This document shows, piece after piece, positions 1 to 9,511 of a stretch of 64,000 bases of DNA. Location of the stretch: assembly GCA_026398735.1 (NCBI GenBank), contig JAPLSH010000019.1, positions 227,825 through 291,824 on the forward strand, written 5' to 3'. The position numbers and the translations under genes are program-made. Every line of letters begins with the position of its first letter. Positions within the stretch are counted from its first letter, which is position 1. Source of the DNA: Pseudomonadota bacterium (GTDB lineage Bacteria > Pseudomonadota > Gammaproteobacteria > Steroidobacterales > Steroidobacteraceae). The notes beneath the pieces are model-generated. The model saw only the letters and a program-made list of their open reading frames with translations. It was not told the origin of the DNA and ran no database searches.

Positions 1-428
1 CCCAAGGTCTGGCCGAAGTCTTCGTTGTTGGCCACTAGGCCCATGCCCGTGGCGGGGTCGAATAGCCCACCGATGCCCACTGTGGTGTTGACCAGCAACC
101 GGCCGGTGTCCCGGACAAAGCGCTTGGGTTTGGCTTGCAGCAGATCCTGAACGACCACACCGGGATAGGCGAGATTGCCTAGGAAATTAGACACGCCAGT
201 ACGCACCGGCTGGGGCGTTACGGCCACATAGGCCTTGGCAACTGGCTTGGCCAAGGCCTTATCCAACGAGGTGTTGAAGGAATAGACCGAGCGGTTCCAG
301 CTTTCCAACGGATCACGTGGATCGCTACTGGTCGTCTGACGGGTGGTGGTACAACCGCTAATCAGCAGCGCCAATGCGAGCAGGAACGAGCCTCGAAGGC
401 CAACAAAGGAATCAGAGGGAGTAGGCAT
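1..428 (-). CDS. mlaA: MlaA (VacJ) outer-membrane lipoprotein, 3' end beyond window
   Basis: Lipoprotein of the Mla phospholipid-transport system, which removes misplaced phospholipids from the outer leaflet of the outer membrane. Only the first 142 residues are present; the C-terminus runs off the left edge. The start at 428 gives a signal peptide with a Leu/Ala-rich core ending in the lipobox L-I-S-G-C (Cys26). It is followed by the family stretches D-P-L-E-S-W-N-R, L-L-Q-A-K-P-K-R-F and NTTVGIGGLFDPATGMGL, which are diagnostic of MlaA. It lies 52 bp upstream of the M48 peptidase on the same strand. The family assignment is firm; the missing C-terminal half cannot be judged. Confidence 0.9.
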   Translation of the reverse strand, partial: MPTPSDSFVGLRGSFLLALALLISGCTTTRQTTSSDPRDPLESWNRSVYSFNTSLDKALAKPVAKAYVAVTPQPVRTGVSNFLGNLAYPGVVVQDLLQAKPKRFVRDTGRLLVNTTVGIGGLFDPATGMGLVANNEDFGQTL

Positions 429-480
429 AGGGCGCGAGCCTAACAGCCCTACCACTATGGCGGCAAAGTGGTTCTACCTA

Positions 481-2010
481 TCAGCGACCGCCGCGCTGCA
501 GACGCTGCTCGCGCAGGTGGTCGCGGATTTCCTCGCGACGCGCGAAGTAGCGCTTGCGCTGCACGTCAGTCAGGTGCGGATCTGTCAGGGCCAGATCCAA
601 CTGCTGCGTGGCGAGCATCAGATCGCCGCTGGATAGGTGGTACTCGGCCATGTAGTAGTAGGCGTCGCCGGTTTCCCCGGCAGCGCTGGCCGCCAGAGCC
701 GTCAGCCGGATCTGTGCGGGAGTTGGCTGTGTGTTGTTGAACAGATCCAGCAGCAGTTGGTGCGCCTTGGCAGGTTGTTCGGCCTGCATCAGCGCTTCGG
801 CATAGCGCACGGTGACCGGCACGTTGCGCGGGAACAGATCCAGTGCTTTGGCGAAGGTGGCCAGTGCCTGTTCCTTCTGCCCGGCTGCCATCTGTGCTTC
901 GCCCAGGGCGGTATGCACTAGCGTTACCTCTGGGTTGCTCTTCATCAGCGTTTGCAGATCGCCAGCCGCCTTGGCCGGATCGGCTGCCTTGATGTCCGCC
1001 AGCGCTGCGCCATAGCGCAAGGCCAAGCTGTCGCCGCTGTTGCTGCGCATGCGCACATAGTAAGGGCGCATGTCGGTGTCGGAGTCTGCCGACAGCACGC
1101 GTACCCGTTCGCGGATCAGTGCGTAGCTGACGGTGTCGTGTTTCTTGCTGGAGCGCTGGGGCAGCTGCGAGGCCCGCGCGCGTGCTTCTGCGACGCGCAG
1201 TGCGCTGACCGGATGGGTTTTGAGTAGATCAGGGATGTCGTTGTAAGACGCGCTTTGGCCGCGACCTATGGCGCCGAAGAAGCCTGCCATGCCCGACGGA
1301 TCAAACTCTGCTGCAGCCAGATAGCCGATGCCGACGCGATCGGCTTCCGACTCTTCCATACGGGTGAAGTTGATTTGTTGCTGCATCGCAGCGCCCTGCG
1401 CCATCGAGACACCGCCGATGGCGGCGTTGGGATTGCCGGAAGCAACGCCGATGAGGATGGCGCCAAGCATCGCGGCCATCATGGGGATGCTGTTGCGGTT
1501 TTGCGCTTGGATGGCCCGCGCAATGTGCCGCTGCACCACGTGGCCAATTTCGTGCGCCATCACTCCGGCGAGTTCTGATTCGTTGTTGGTCAGTAGCAGC
1601 AGGCCGGTGTTGGCGCCAATGAAGCCGCCTGGCAGGGCAAAGGCGTTGACGTTTTTATCGCGTATAAAAAAGAAGTTGAAGGTTTGCTCGCCTTCTTGTG
1701 CTTGCGCACCGATGCGCGAGCCGATGTCTTGAAGGTATTCGGTGGCTTCGGGATCTTCGAGAATTTGGTTCTCGTCGCGCAGATTGCGCACCATCATGCG
1801 CCCGATCTGGAACTCATCTTTGCGACTGATGAGTGCGTTAGCACCACTACCCATGTCTGGCAGGTTCAGTGCTGCCGGCGCGGCGGGTACGGTCGTGGCC
1901 ACCGGTGCAGGTTCGGTATTGACAGCCTCTTGCGCCAGCACGATACGGCCTAGTGCCAGTGCTACGGCGGCGGCTAAAGCCGGTGTGATGCAGCGTGTGC
2001 TGAGGCTCAT
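481..2010 (-). CDS. bepA: Periplasmic M48 metalloprotease/chaperone with TPRs (BepA/YfgC-like)
   Basis: 509-residue zinc metalloprotease. Residues 1-26 look like a signal peptide. The M48 catalytic motif H-E-I-G-H is at 153-157, and the third zinc ligand lies in E-E-S-E-A-D at about 219-224. The C-terminal part, from about residue 330, is helical and TPR-like (repeated A-L-G-E-A-Q and A-L-D-L-F-P segments). BepA-family proteins assist or degrade outer-membrane proteins such as LptD during assembly. Length matches the family (about 490 in E. coli). It follows mlaA on the same strand, so both are envelope-maintenance genes. The exact role (BepA versus LoiP-type) is inferred from the TPR tail. 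Confidence 0.88.
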   Translation of the reverse strand: MSLSTRCITPALAAAVALALGRIVLAQEAVNTEPAPVATTVPAAPAALNLPDMGSGANALISRKDEFQIGRMMVRNLRDENQILEDPEATEYLQDIGSRIGAQAQEGEQTFNFFFIRDKNVNAFALPGGFIGANTGLLLLTNNESELAGVMAHEIGHVVQRHIARAIQAQNRNSIPMMAAMLGAILIGVASGNPNAAIGGVSMAQGAAMQQQINFTRMEESEADRVGIGYLAAAEFDPSGMAGFFGAIGRGQSASYNDIPDLLKTHPVSALRVAEARARASQLPQRSSKKHDTVSYALIRERVRVLSADSDTDMRPYYVRMRSNSGDSLALRYGAALADIKAADPAKAAGDLQTLMKSNPEVTLVHTALGEAQMAAGQKEQALATFAKALDLFPRNVPVTVRYAEALMQAEQPAKAHQLLLDLFNNTQPTPAQIRLTALAASAAGETGDAYYYMAEYHLSSGDLMLATQQLDLALTDPHLTDVQRKRYFARREEIRDHLREQRLQRGGR

Positions 2011-2053
2011 GATCTGATTCAGACCGCGCTGCGGGCCAAGGGTTCAAAGTTCA

Positions 2054-3478
2054 TCAGAGGATCTCGGCGGCGCGGTCCGCCAGTCGTGAGCGTTCGCCCC
2101 GCACCAGCGTGATATGGCCGGAGTGTGGCCAGCCGCGGAACCTGTTCACGACATAGGTAATGCCGCAAGTGGTCTCGGTGAGATAGGGCGTATCGATTTG
2201 CGCAATGTTGCCCAGACAAACCAGCTTGGTCCCCGGTCCCACACGCGTCACCAAAGCCTTCATCTGCTTGGGTGTGAGGTTTTGGGCTTCATCGATGATG
2301 ATGTAGCGATTGAGAAAGGTGCGGCCGCGCATAAAGTTCAGGGAGCGGATCTTGATGCGATTGCGCAGCAGGTCGCTGGTTGCAGCACGGCCCCAGTTGC
2401 TGCCGCCGCCAGAACCTTGGGTGAGTACCTCCAGGTTGTCCATCAACGCGCCCATCCACGGCTCCATTTTCTCTTCTTCAGTGCCGGGTAGAAAGCCGAT
2501 GTCCTCGCCCAGCGGGATTGTCACGCGGGTCATGATGATTTCGGTGAATCGATTGCTGTCGAGGGTTTGCGACAGACCTGCGGCCAGCGCCAGCAGGGTT
2601 TTGCCGGTACCGGCCTGGCCCAATATGGTGACCAGCTCTATTTCCGGATCCAGCAGCAGATTGAGCGCGAAATTCTGTTCGCGATTGCGGGCGGTGATGC
2701 CCCACACACCACTGCGTTCGGCGCGATAGTCGTTGACCAGTTCCAGTCGCGCCTTGCCGTCTTGCACCTGACGCACGATGGCTTCAATGCCTTGCGGGCT
2801 CTCTTCGTGCACGAACTCGTTGCAATGCCAGTGTTCTGTTTGCGGGCCTTGCAGCTCATACCAAGTGCGACCGTTTTCGGTGCCTGAGCGCAGTTCCGCG
2901 CCGTTCTTCTCCCAGAAGTCTGCCGGTAACGCATGACTGCCCACGTGCAGCAGATCCACATCCTCGATGGTGCGATCGCTGTAGTAGTCCTCCGCATGCA
3001 CACCAACAATGGCGGCTTTGATGCGCAGGTTGATGTCTTTGGATACCAGGGTGACGCGAACTGCTGCGGCTTCGTTTTGTAGCGCCAGTGTTTGCGTCAG
3101 GATGGAGTTGTCTGCGCCGTGGCCGGGTAGGCCTTCGGGCAGCTTGCCGATCAGGTTGCGGGTCTGGAAAAACAACCGGCCGCTGGCCTTGGCCTGCGGA
3201 TCGATGCTGGCGATGGCCGGTTGTATGACGATGCCTTGGTCGATCTGTGCCTTGGTGGCGCCACCGAGCAACTCATCGAGAAAGCGCGAAACCTGGCGCA
3301 CGTTGCGCGCCTGTTCGGACAGACCCTTCTTGTGCTGGTCGAGTTCTTCCAGCACCACCATGGGCAGATAGATGTCGTGTTCGGCGAAACGGAAGATAGC
3401 CGTCGGGTCGTGCATCAGCACGTTGGTGTCGAGAACGTAGATGTGTTTGGCTTCAGCCGGCAGTTCTGAGGGTTTCAA
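2054..3478 (-). CDS. PhoH-family ATPase with N-terminal PIN domain
   Basis: 474-residue protein pairing an N-terminal PIN nuclease domain (Y-V-L-D-T-N-V-L-M-H-D-P, residues 14-25) with a C-terminal PhoH ATPase (Walker A G-Q-A-G-T-G-K-T at 287-294; I-I-I-D-E-A-Q-N Walker B later). PIN-PhoH proteins are thought to be RNA helicase/ribonucleases; the cellular target is not evident here. An upstream ATG at 3547 is in frame but lies deep inside bcp. I chose the TTG at 3478 because a GGAG sits 7 nt ahead of it and homology begins there. It still overlaps the bcp 3' end by 26 bp, suggesting translational coupling. Confidence 0.85.
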   Translation of the reverse strand: MKPSELPAEAKHIYVLDTNVLMHDPTAIFRFAEHDIYLPMVVLEELDQHKKGLSEQARNVRQVSRFLDELLGGATKAQIDQGIVIQPAIASIDPQAKASGRLFFQTRNLIGKLPEGLPGHGADNSILTQTLALQNEAAAVRVTLVSKDINLRIKAAIVGVHAEDYYSDRTIEDVDLLHVGSHALPADFWEKNGAELRSGTENGRTWYELQGPQTEHWHCNEFVHEESPQGIEAIVRQVQDGKARLELVNDYRAERSGVWGITARNREQNFALNLLLDPEIELVTILGQAGTGKTLLALAAGLSQTLDSNRFTEIIMTRVTIPLGEDIGFLPGTEEEKMEPWMGALMDNLEVLTQGSGGGSNWGRAATSDLLRNRIKIRSLNFMRGRTFLNRYIIIDEAQNLTPKQMKALVTRVGPGTKLVCLGNIAQIDTPYLTETTCGITYVVNRFRGWPHSGHITLVRGERSRLADRAAEIL

Positions 3479-3923
3479 GTACTTGCTCCGCGTGGCCGGG
3501 GACTTTGACCTTGCGCCATTCGTGCCGCAGCACGCCCTTGGCATCAATGAGAAAAGTGCTGCGCTCGATACCCAGCACTTTTTTTCCGTACATGTTCTTT
3601 TCGCGAATCACGTCAAACAGCTTGCAGGCTGTTTCGTCGGCATCGCTGAGCAGCTCAAATGGCAGGCCCAGCGAAAGCTGAAACTTTGCGTGGGACGCCA
3701 GGCTGTCGCGCGAGATGCCCAGCACCTGTGCACCGGCGGCAATGAACTGGCTGTGCAAATCCCGAAACGCAGCACTTTCTGTCGTGCATCCCGGGGTGGC
3801 GTCCCTAGGATAAAAGTACAGGATCACCCAGCTGCCGCGCGCAGCGCGCAGGCTGAAATCCTTGCCTGCAGTCGAGGGCAAGGTGAACTGGGGTACCGCT
3901 TTGCCTGTCACGACCTGAGTCAT
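3453..3923 (-). CDS. bcp: Peroxiredoxin Q/BCP thiol peroxidase
   Basis: 156-residue AhpC/TSA-fold peroxidase that reduces hydroperoxides using thioredoxin. The active-site stretch Y-P-R-D-A-T-P-G-C-T-T-E places the peroxidatic Cys at residue 46. The nearby resolving Cys five residues later in E. coli BCP is absent (Ser/Ala here). The only other cysteine seen is near residue 100 in E-T-A-C-K-L-F-D, so the resolving arrangement differs from E. coli. The gene is 10 bp downstream of the gcvR-like gene on the same strand, the conserved gcvR-bcp order, and overlaps the PhoH start. Confidence 0.92.
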   Translation of the reverse strand: MTQVVTGKAVPQFTLPSTAGKDFSLRAARGSWVILYFYPRDATPGCTTESAAFRDLHSQFIAAGAQVLGISRDSLASHAKFQLSLGLPFELLSDADETACKLFDVIREKNMYGKKVLGIERSTFLIDAKGVLRHEWRKVKVPGHAEQVLETLRTAG

Positions 3924-3933
3924 GGCATTACCT

Positions 3934-4464
3934 TTAATTTTTGACGGGTTCGAGGATGGCGTCGAGGTTGAGCGAGTCGCAGTAGTCCATGAAGTCTTCG
4001 CGCAGCTGCGATACGTGTATGCGGGTGGGAACGTTGATCATCATCTGCAGCGAGAACATGGCCGCACCGGTCTGGGCGGCCAGATAGCTGCGTGTCGCCA
4101 CTTCGCCGATGTCTATCTGGCGACTGGCAAAGAAACCAGCCAGACCGGATGCAATAGCCGGTTGGTCGGCGCAGACCACATCGACGGAATAGGGCAGGTG
4201 ATCGGCCCGTCGGGGCCGCGCCTCGGTTCTGCGCAGCTGCACGGTCAGGCCATTGGTCTCGGCCAGGCGCGGCAGTTCGGTCTCCAGGCGCGCTAGCGCG
4301 TGCCAATTGCCGCCCACCAGCAGCTGGAGGCCGAATTCGGCCCCCAAGGCCAGCATGCGACTCTCGCTGATGCTGCCGCCGCAGTCGGCAATTGTGCGGG
4401 TGAACTCATGGACAAGACCGGGCCGGTCGCTGCCAAGTGCCGAAACAGCCAAGAATTGCTTCAT
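3934..4464 (-). CDS. gcvR: Glycine cleavage repressor-like tandem ACT-domain protein (GcvR family)
   Basis: 176 residues with two ACT domains: residues about 5-75 starting F-L-A-V-S-A-L-G-S-D-R-P-G-L-V, and about 95-170 starting Y-S-V-D-V-V-C-A-D-Q-P-A. In E. coli GcvR binds glycine and the activator GcvA to control the glycine cleavage operon; no DNA-binding domain is visible, as expected. The frame stays open upstream to 4899, but that part is the antisense of dapA. The ATG at 4464 begins at the first ACT strand and has AGG just upstream. It is divergent from dapA and followed by bcp, the same arrangement as in E. coli. Confidence 0.82.
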   Translation of the reverse strand: MKQFLAVSALGSDRPGLVHEFTRTIADCGGSISESRMLALGAEFGLQLLVGGNWHALARLETELPRLAETNGLTVQLRRTEARPRRADHLPYSVDVVCADQPAIASGLAGFFASRQIDIGEVATRSYLAAQTGAAMFSLQMMINVPTRIHVSQLREDFMDYCDSLNLDAILEPVKN

Positions 4465-4576
4465 GCCGACCTGATGTGGGTGAACCGATCCAGCATACCG
4501 ATGCTTGCCTCGGATATCACGCGGCCCGTAACATCGCGCCCCTTTATCGCAGTCATCCCGTCTCGGGGGTTGCCCA

Positions 4577-5473
4577 ATGGTTCGTAACGGTTTCTCAGGC
4601 ACATATGTCGCCATCGTCACCCCGATGCTTGCAGGGGGCGGCGTGGATTGGCTCGCGTGGGACCGTTTGATCGATTTCCACGCCGACAATGGCACCGATG
4701 GTGTGATTGTGGGCGGCACCACGGGCGAGTCGCCAACGCTCGGCGATGCAGAGCTGCGTGAGCTGGTGTTGCAGGCGCAGCGCCGCGCAGCGGGCCGGGT
4801 ACAGATTTTGGCTGGTGCCGGTACCAACAGCACCGCCGGTACGGTCAGCAAAGTGCTCGAACTGTCGGTGTTGGGCGTCGATGGACTATTGTTGGCCACG
4901 CCGGCCTACAACAAGCCCACTCAGGAAGGGCTGTATCAGCACTACGCTGCCGCCGCCGCCGCCAGCAGCGTGCCGCTGATGCTCTACAACGTGCCGGGCC
5001 GTACCGCCGTCGACATGCTGCCTGCCACGGTGGCCCGTTTGGCGGCACTGCCGCACATCGTTGCCATCAAGGAGGCTGTGGCCTCGCTGGATCGCATCCG
5101 CGAGCTGCGGGCGGTGTGTCCGCCGCAATTTCAGATTCTCTCCGGTGATGACCCCACCGTTCGCGAGGCGATGGCTTTGGGTGCCTGCGGTGTGGTGTCG
5201 GTTACCGCCAACGTAGCGCCGGCGCTGATGAGCCGCATGATTGCCGCCGCCGGTCGCTGTGAGACTGCACTGGCTGCGGAACTCGATGCCCGTCTTGCCG
5301 GTCTACACCAACACTTGTTCGTCGAGGCTAACCCGATTCCGGTCAAGTGGGCGATGGCGCGCATGGGCCTGATCGGTGATACCTTGCGTCTGCCGCTGAC
5401 TGAGCTGTCGCCGCATTGCCATGCGGTGGTGCTCGATGCAATGCGGCAAGCCGACATCACGCCCGCTTCCTGA
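4577..5473 (+). CDS. dapA: 4-hydroxy-tetrahydrodipicolinate synthase
   Basis: 298-residue TIM-barrel aldolase that condenses pyruvate with aspartate semialdehyde in lysine and diaminopimelate synthesis. Signature residues are visible: G-G-T-T-G-E-S at 46-52, Tyr137 in L-Y-N-V-P-G-R-T, and the Schiff-base Lys165 in V-A-I-K-E-A. Length is that of the family. It is divergent from the gcvR-like gene and 9 bp ahead of a small lipoprotein gene, which matches the dapA-bamC order of many gammaproteobacteria. Confidence 0.95.
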   Translation: MVRNGFSGTYVAIVTPMLAGGGVDWLAWDRLIDFHADNGTDGVIVGGTTGESPTLGDAELRELVLQAQRRAAGRVQILAGAGTNSTAGTVSKVLELSVLGVDGLLLATPAYNKPTQEGLYQHYAAAAAASSVPLMLYNVPGRTAVDMLPATVARLAALPHIVAIKEAVASLDRIRELRAVCPPQFQILSGDDPTVREAMALGACGVVSVTANVAPALMSRMIAAAGRCETALAAELDARLAGLHQHLFVEANPIPVKWAMARMGLIGDTLRLPLTELSPHCHAVVLDAMRQADITPAS

Positions 5474-5482
5474 GTACACGCT

Positions 5483-5932
5483 ATGTCATCGACTCTGTCT
5501 CCCGTCTTGCACACTGCGCCGCGTTCCGTCTGGCGCAGTGCTGCGCCGTTGGCGGTGGCGGCGCTGGCGCTGCTGGCTTTGCCCGGTTGCAAGCGTTTCA
5601 CCCGTGCCGATTGCAACAAGCCGCAGGGCTATGAGCAGGCGCAAAACCTGCAGAGTTTGCGCATTCCAGGTGGGCTCGATCCGCTCAATACGCGCGGTGC
5701 GCTGAAGATCCCCGAGCTGCGCGAGCCCGAGGCACCACGCAACGTCAACGATGCTTGCCTGGAAGAGCCGCCGAAGTTTTCCAATGCGCGTCTGTTGCCG
5801 CTGGTACGCGACAAGGCCACCGTGAAGGCTGAAAAGAAGGCTGCCGATGCTGCTGCCAAGAAGGCCGCGGCCGAAGCTAAGGCTAAGAAGAAAGCTGACG
5901 CTGCAGCCGATAAGGCAGCTGCAAAAAAATAA
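5483..5932 (+). CDS. Short BamC-like lipoprotein with Lys/Ala-rich tail
   Basis: 149 residues. A hydrophobic stretch ends in L-A-L-P-G-C, a lipobox with Cys near residue 36. Next comes a segment resembling the N-terminal region of BamC (N-L-Q-S-L-R-I-P-G-G-L-D-P-L-N-T). The last 40 residues are almost only Lys, Ala, Glu and Asp. BamC is an accessory lipoprotein of the outer-membrane beta-barrel assembly machine and often follows dapA, as here. The two helix-grip domains of full BamC (about 340 residues in E. coli) are missing, with no frameshift seen. The BamC relation is inference from position and the short N-terminal match. Confidence 0.6.
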   Translation: MSSTLSPVLHTAPRSVWRSAAPLAVAALALLALPGCKRFTRADCNKPQGYEQAQNLQSLRIPGGLDPLNTRGALKIPELREPEAPRNVNDACLEEPPKFSNARLLPLVRDKATVKAEKKAADAAAKKAAAEAKAKKKADAAADKAAAKK

Positions 5933-6007
5933 TCTGACGGTGCGTTGCCAGTGCAGAGCGCGGGGTTCGCTCTGGTACACTGAGCGCTCCAGCATCGTGT
6001 GTTTTTC

Positions 6008-6099
6008 GGAGAGGTGGCCGAGTGGTCGAAGGCGCTGGACTGGAATTCCAGTAATATCCTAACGGGTATTCGTGGGTTCGAATCCCACCCTCTCCGCCA
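6008..6099 (+). tRNA. tRNA-Ser (anticodon GGA)
   Basis: Acceptor stem GGAGAGG (6008-6014) pairs with CCTCTCC (6089-6095), then discriminator G and encoded CCA. The anticodon arm is CTGGA-CTGGAAT-TCCAG, giving anticodon GGA. A long variable arm (AATATCCTAACGGGTATT) marks a class II serine tRNA, and the T-loop GTTCGAATC is present. It ends 7 bp before the SRP RNA. Confidence 0.96.
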
Positions 6100-6106
6100 G
6101 TTACAG

Positions 6107-6220
<114 letters not shown>

Positions 6221-6253
6221 CCCATCGCTGCCCGTCAGCTCAGGCTAGTAGCC

Positions 6254-7936
6254 ATGTCCTATACCGCGTTGGCGCGCAAATGGCGCCCCAAGTCCTTCGC
6301 CGAGATGTCGGGCCAAGAGCATGTGCTCAAAGCGCTGGCCAACGCCTTGGATGCAGGTCGCGTGCATCACGCATTTTTGTTCACCGGTACGCGCGGCGTG
6401 GGCAAGACCACTATCGCGCGCATCTTTGCCAAGTGTCTCAACTGCGAGACCGGCATGCGCTCGGTGCCTTGCGGTACCTGTGCCAGTTGCCAAGAGATCG
6501 ATGCCGGGCGTTTTCTGGACTTGATCGAAGTCGATGCGGCCTCGCGAACTAAGGTGGATGACACCCGCGAACTGCTGGAGAACGTGCAGTACGCCCCCTC
6601 GCGTGGTCGCTACAAGGTGTACCTCATCGACGAGGTGCACATGCTCTCCACCAGTTCATTCAATGCGCTGCTCAAAACCCTTGAAGAGCCGCCGCCGCAC
6701 GTCAAGTTCCTGCTCGCAACTACCGATCCGCAGAAACTGCCGGCCACGGTGTTGTCGCGGTGTCTGCAGTTCAACCTCAAGCGATTAACGCCGGCCTTGA
6801 TCAGCAGCCGGCTTGCACATGTGTTGCAGGCGGAAGGCATGGAGGCCGAATCCGCTGCGCTGCAATTGCTGGCGCAGGCAGCCGATGGCAGCTTGCGCGA
6901 TGCGCTCTCGCTGCTTGATCAGTTGTTGGCGTTTGGTAATGGTGCAGCCCGTGAGGCCGATGCAGTGGCCATGCTGGGCACCGTTGATCGATCGCAGGTC
7001 ACGCGGTTGGCACAGCTGCTGGCGGCTCAAGATGCAGCAGGTTTGGTGGCGCAGGCGCGCGATCTGGAACAGTTCTCGCCCGACTACGCGCAGCTGCTGG
7101 ATGAGCTCAATGGTCTGCTGGCACAGGTGGCTGTGTTGCAGGTGGTTCCAGACTCAACCACCGAAGATTCGTTGTATGCGCCGGCGCTGCTGCAGTCGCT
7201 GGCTGCGACAATCGCGCCGCAGGATCTGCAGCTCTACTACCAGATCGGTTTGCTGGGGCGTCGTGATCTGGCCTTGCTGGCTGACACGCGACTTGGGTTT
7301 CTGATGACCTTGGTGCGCATGTTGGCGTTTCGGCCGCAGGCGGCAACCACGGCTGCGCCGGCGCAGCTGGCATCGGCGGCAGGGCAGGGCACGCGCATGC
7401 CCACAGCACCAGCCACAGCGCGTCCGGCGACGATGGGTGTTGGCGCTTCCAGCGCGGCGCCTGCCGTTGCGGCACCGGTAGCCACTCGGCCCGCCGATCC
7501 GGCAGCCTTGGCAGCGCTGACTGCCGCCGACTGGCAGGGGCTGGCAGAGCGGCTGGACTTGCGTGGCGTCACCCGACAGCTGGCGGCCCACTGCGCATTG
7601 ACCGCCGTACAGGGCAGCACGCTGCGTCTGGCGCTGGACCCGCGTCAGAAGCAGTTGCTCAACGCGCAGTCGTTGGAGCGGCTTGGGCAGGCGCTCAGCG
7701 CCCATTACGGCATGCCCGTACGCACCGAAATCGACACCAACGCAGCGGTAGCCGACACACCGGCAGCCGCCCAGGATCGCCAAGCCCGTCAGCGCATGGA
7801 TACCGCCGCCGCCGGCCTGGCCGGTGATCCGCTGGTCAAAGCGCTGGCCGACCAGTTCGGCGCCACCTTGCTGCCGGAGTCGGTGCGTTTGACACCGACG
7901 GCCACCGCTCCCCCCAACCCGGTAGAAGACGACTGA
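6254..7936 (+). CDS. dnaX: DNA polymerase III subunits tau/gamma
   Basis: 560-residue clamp-loader ATPase. The N-terminus [10 protein letters not shown] is diagnostic; Walker A is G-T-R-G-V-G-K-T, the zinc module C-L-N-C...C-G-T-C-A-S-C follows, then Walker B D-E-V-H-M-L-S. A linker rich in Ala/Pro/Thr follows from about residue 370, then the tau C-terminal domain. It is shorter than E. coli tau (643). The start at 6254 begins at the conserved [12 protein letters not shown]; an in-frame ATG at 6191 would lie inside the SRP RNA. I saw no A-AAA-AAG slippery heptamer, so a programmed gamma frameshift is not supported. recR follows after 4 bp. Confidence 0.94.
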   Translation: MSYTALARKWRPKSFAEMSGQEHVLKALANALDAGRVHHAFLFTGTRGVGKTTIARIFAKCLNCETGMRSVPCGTCASCQEIDAGRFLDLIEVDAASRTKVDDTRELLENVQYAPSRGRYKVYLIDEVHMLSTSSFNALLKTLEEPPPHVKFLLATTDPQKLPATVLSRCLQFNLKRLTPALISSRLAHVLQAEGMEAESAALQLLAQAADGSLRDALSLLDQLLAFGNGAAREADAVAMLGTVDRSQVTRLAQLLAAQDAAGLVAQARDLEQFSPDYAQLLDELNGLLAQVAVLQVVPDSTTEDSLYAPALLQSLAATIAPQDLQLYYQIGLLGRRDLALLADTRLGFLMTLVRMLAFRPQAATTAAPAQLASAAGQGTRMPTAPATARPATMGVGASSAAPAVAAPVATRPADPAALAALTAADWQGLAERLDLRGVTRQLAAHCALTAVQGSTLRLALDPRQKQLLNAQSLERLGQALSAHYGMPVRTEIDTNAAVADTPAAAQDRQARQRMDTAAAGLAGDPLVKALADQFGATLLPESVRLTPTATAPPNPVEDD

Positions 7937-7940
7937 CGCC

Positions 7941-8540
7941 GTGAAGCATTCTCCCGCGCTCGCGCGCCTCATCGATGCCCTGCATGCGCTGCCTGGTATA
8001 GGCCCCAAAACAGCACAGCGCATGGCGTTTCGCCTGCTGCAGGACGGCCGTGAGGGCGCACGGGAGTTGTCCAGCGCTATCACTGGTGCGCTGGGTGCGG
8101 TCGGTCGCTGCACGCGCTGTCGCATGCTCACCGAGGGCGAGTTGTGCTTGGTCTGCGCCTCACCGCAGCGCGATTCGGCGCTGCTGTGTGTCGTCGAGTC
8201 GCCCGCCGATGTGGTGGCAGTGGAGGCTTCGGCCAGTTTTCGCGGTCGCTACTTCGTACTGATGGGCCACTTGTCGCCGCTGGATGGCATCGGCCCCGAG
8301 CAATTGGGGTTGGCGCAATTCGAACAGTTGCTGGTCGCAGGCGAAGTTCGCGAGGTCATTCTGGCCACCAATCCGACAGTGGAGGGCGAGGCCACTGCGC
8401 ATTTTTTGTCGGGTTTGGCGCAAAAGCACGGTCTGCGTGCCACCCGCATCGCCCATGGCGTGCCCATCGGTGGCGAGCTCGAATATGTCGATGGCGGTAC
8501 GCTGGCCCATGCTCTGCAGGGCCGCCAGAGCGTTTTCTAG
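7941..8540 (+). CDS. recR: Recombination mediator RecR
   Basis: 199 residues, the normal length. A helix-hairpin-helix ([11 protein letters not shown]) opens the protein, then a four-Cys zinc finger (C-T-R-C...C-L-V-C at about 54-70) and a Toprim domain (V-V-E-S-P-A-D-V). RecR acts with RecF and RecO to load RecA onto SSB-coated gaps. It starts 4 bp after the dnaX stop, so the two are probably one transcript. The ybaB/ebfC gene usually found between dnaX and recR is absent. Its 3' end overlaps rsgA tail to tail by 4 bp. Confidence 0.95.
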   Translation: MKHSPALARLIDALHALPGIGPKTAQRMAFRLLQDGREGARELSSAITGALGAVGRCTRCRMLTEGELCLVCASPQRDSALLCVVESPADVVAVEASASFRGRYFVLMGHLSPLDGIGPEQLGLAQFEQLLVAGEVREVILATNPTVEGEATAHFLSGLAQKHGLRATRIAHGVPIGGELEYVDGGTLAHALQGRQSVF

Positions 8541-9478
8541 CGACGGTTGCCGTTGCCGCGCGTACCGGGTGCGCGCTGCCCCAACAGTTCCTCGTACAGG
8601 CGCCGCAGCCGGCGGTAGCTCTCGTAACGGCGGGCACTCATGCGTCCGTCGGCCACAGCCGCAGTGACGGCGCAGCCGGGCTCCTGACGATGCTTGCAAT
8701 CGGCGAAACGACAACCCGGTGCAATGCGGTCCACTTCGATGAACCCCAGACTGGCTGCATCGAGTTGATCGACAGACGGCGCGTAATCGCGCACACCGGG
8801 TGAGTCGATGATGCGGCCGCCGCCAATGCAGTCATACAGTCGCGAAGCGGTGGTGGTGTGACGCCCTTCGGATTCGCGCATCAGTTCGCCGGTGACCGCG
8901 TCCTGGCCGTCCACGGCCAATTGCCGGATCAGCGACGACTTGCCAACGCCGGATTGCCCCAGCAGCACGCTGGTGTGCCCGGACAGCGCGGTGGCCAGGG
9001 TGGGCAGACCCGTGCCTGCCAAGGCTGACACGCGGTGTACCTGCCAGCCCAACGCAGCCAGCTCGGCCAACGCTGCCTCGTCTTCATCGCGCAGCGGCAG
9101 ATCGGCTTTGTTGACGATCAGCAAGGACGCTAATCCGGCGCTTGCCGCCGCGCACAGATATCGGTCGATCATGAAGGGATCCGGGCGCGGCACAGCGGCA
9201 ATGACCACTGCGGCCATCGTCAGGTTGGCCACGATGGGTTCGCTACGGGCTCGCGCGTTGCTGCGTAGCAGTACGCTGCTGCGTTTGTGCACTGCAGTGG
9301 CCAGCACTTCGCCATGTGCATCGCGCTGACAGGCCACACGATCGCCGCAGACTATGTCTAAATCACGACCGAATGGCCGCGCAGGCAAAATCACTGCGGC
9401 ATCGTCGCGCAACAGCACATGCCGGCCATAGGCGGCAATTACATCGGCGTCGAAGCGTTCAGGGCTTTGCATGGGCAC
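8537..9478 (-). CDS. rsgA: Small ribosomal subunit maturation GTPase RsgA
   Basis: 313 residues: N-terminal OB fold, circularly permuted GTPase domain (G4 N-K-A-D at 123-126 before the P-loop G-Q-S-G-V-G-K-S at 174-181), then a C-terminal zinc module (C-R-F-A-D-C-K-H...G-C). RsgA checks the decoding centre during late 30S assembly. It is divergent from orn with 33 bp between the starts, the rsgA/orn pairing common in gammaproteobacteria. Confidence 0.94.
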   Translation of the reverse strand: MPMQSPERFDADVIAAYGRHVLLRDDAAVILPARPFGRDLDIVCGDRVACQRDAHGEVLATAVHKRSSVLLRSNARARSEPIVANLTMAAVVIAAVPRPDPFMIDRYLCAAASAGLASLLIVNKADLPLRDEDEAALAELAALGWQVHRVSALAGTGLPTLATALSGHTSVLLGQSGVGKSSLIRQLAVDGQDAVTGELMRESEGRHTTTASRLYDCIGGGRIIDSPGVRDYAPSVDQLDAASLGFIEVDRIAPGCRFADCKHRQEPGCAVTAAVADGRMSARRYESYRRLRRLYEELLGQRAPGTRGNGNRR

Positions 9479-9511
9479 TGCTAGAATGACACATCACACC
9501 GGAGTCACAGC

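Noticed and set aside
6254-7936. Programmed -1 frameshift in dnaX for a gamma form
   Set aside because: No A-AAA-AAG or similar slippery heptamer with a downstream hairpin was found.
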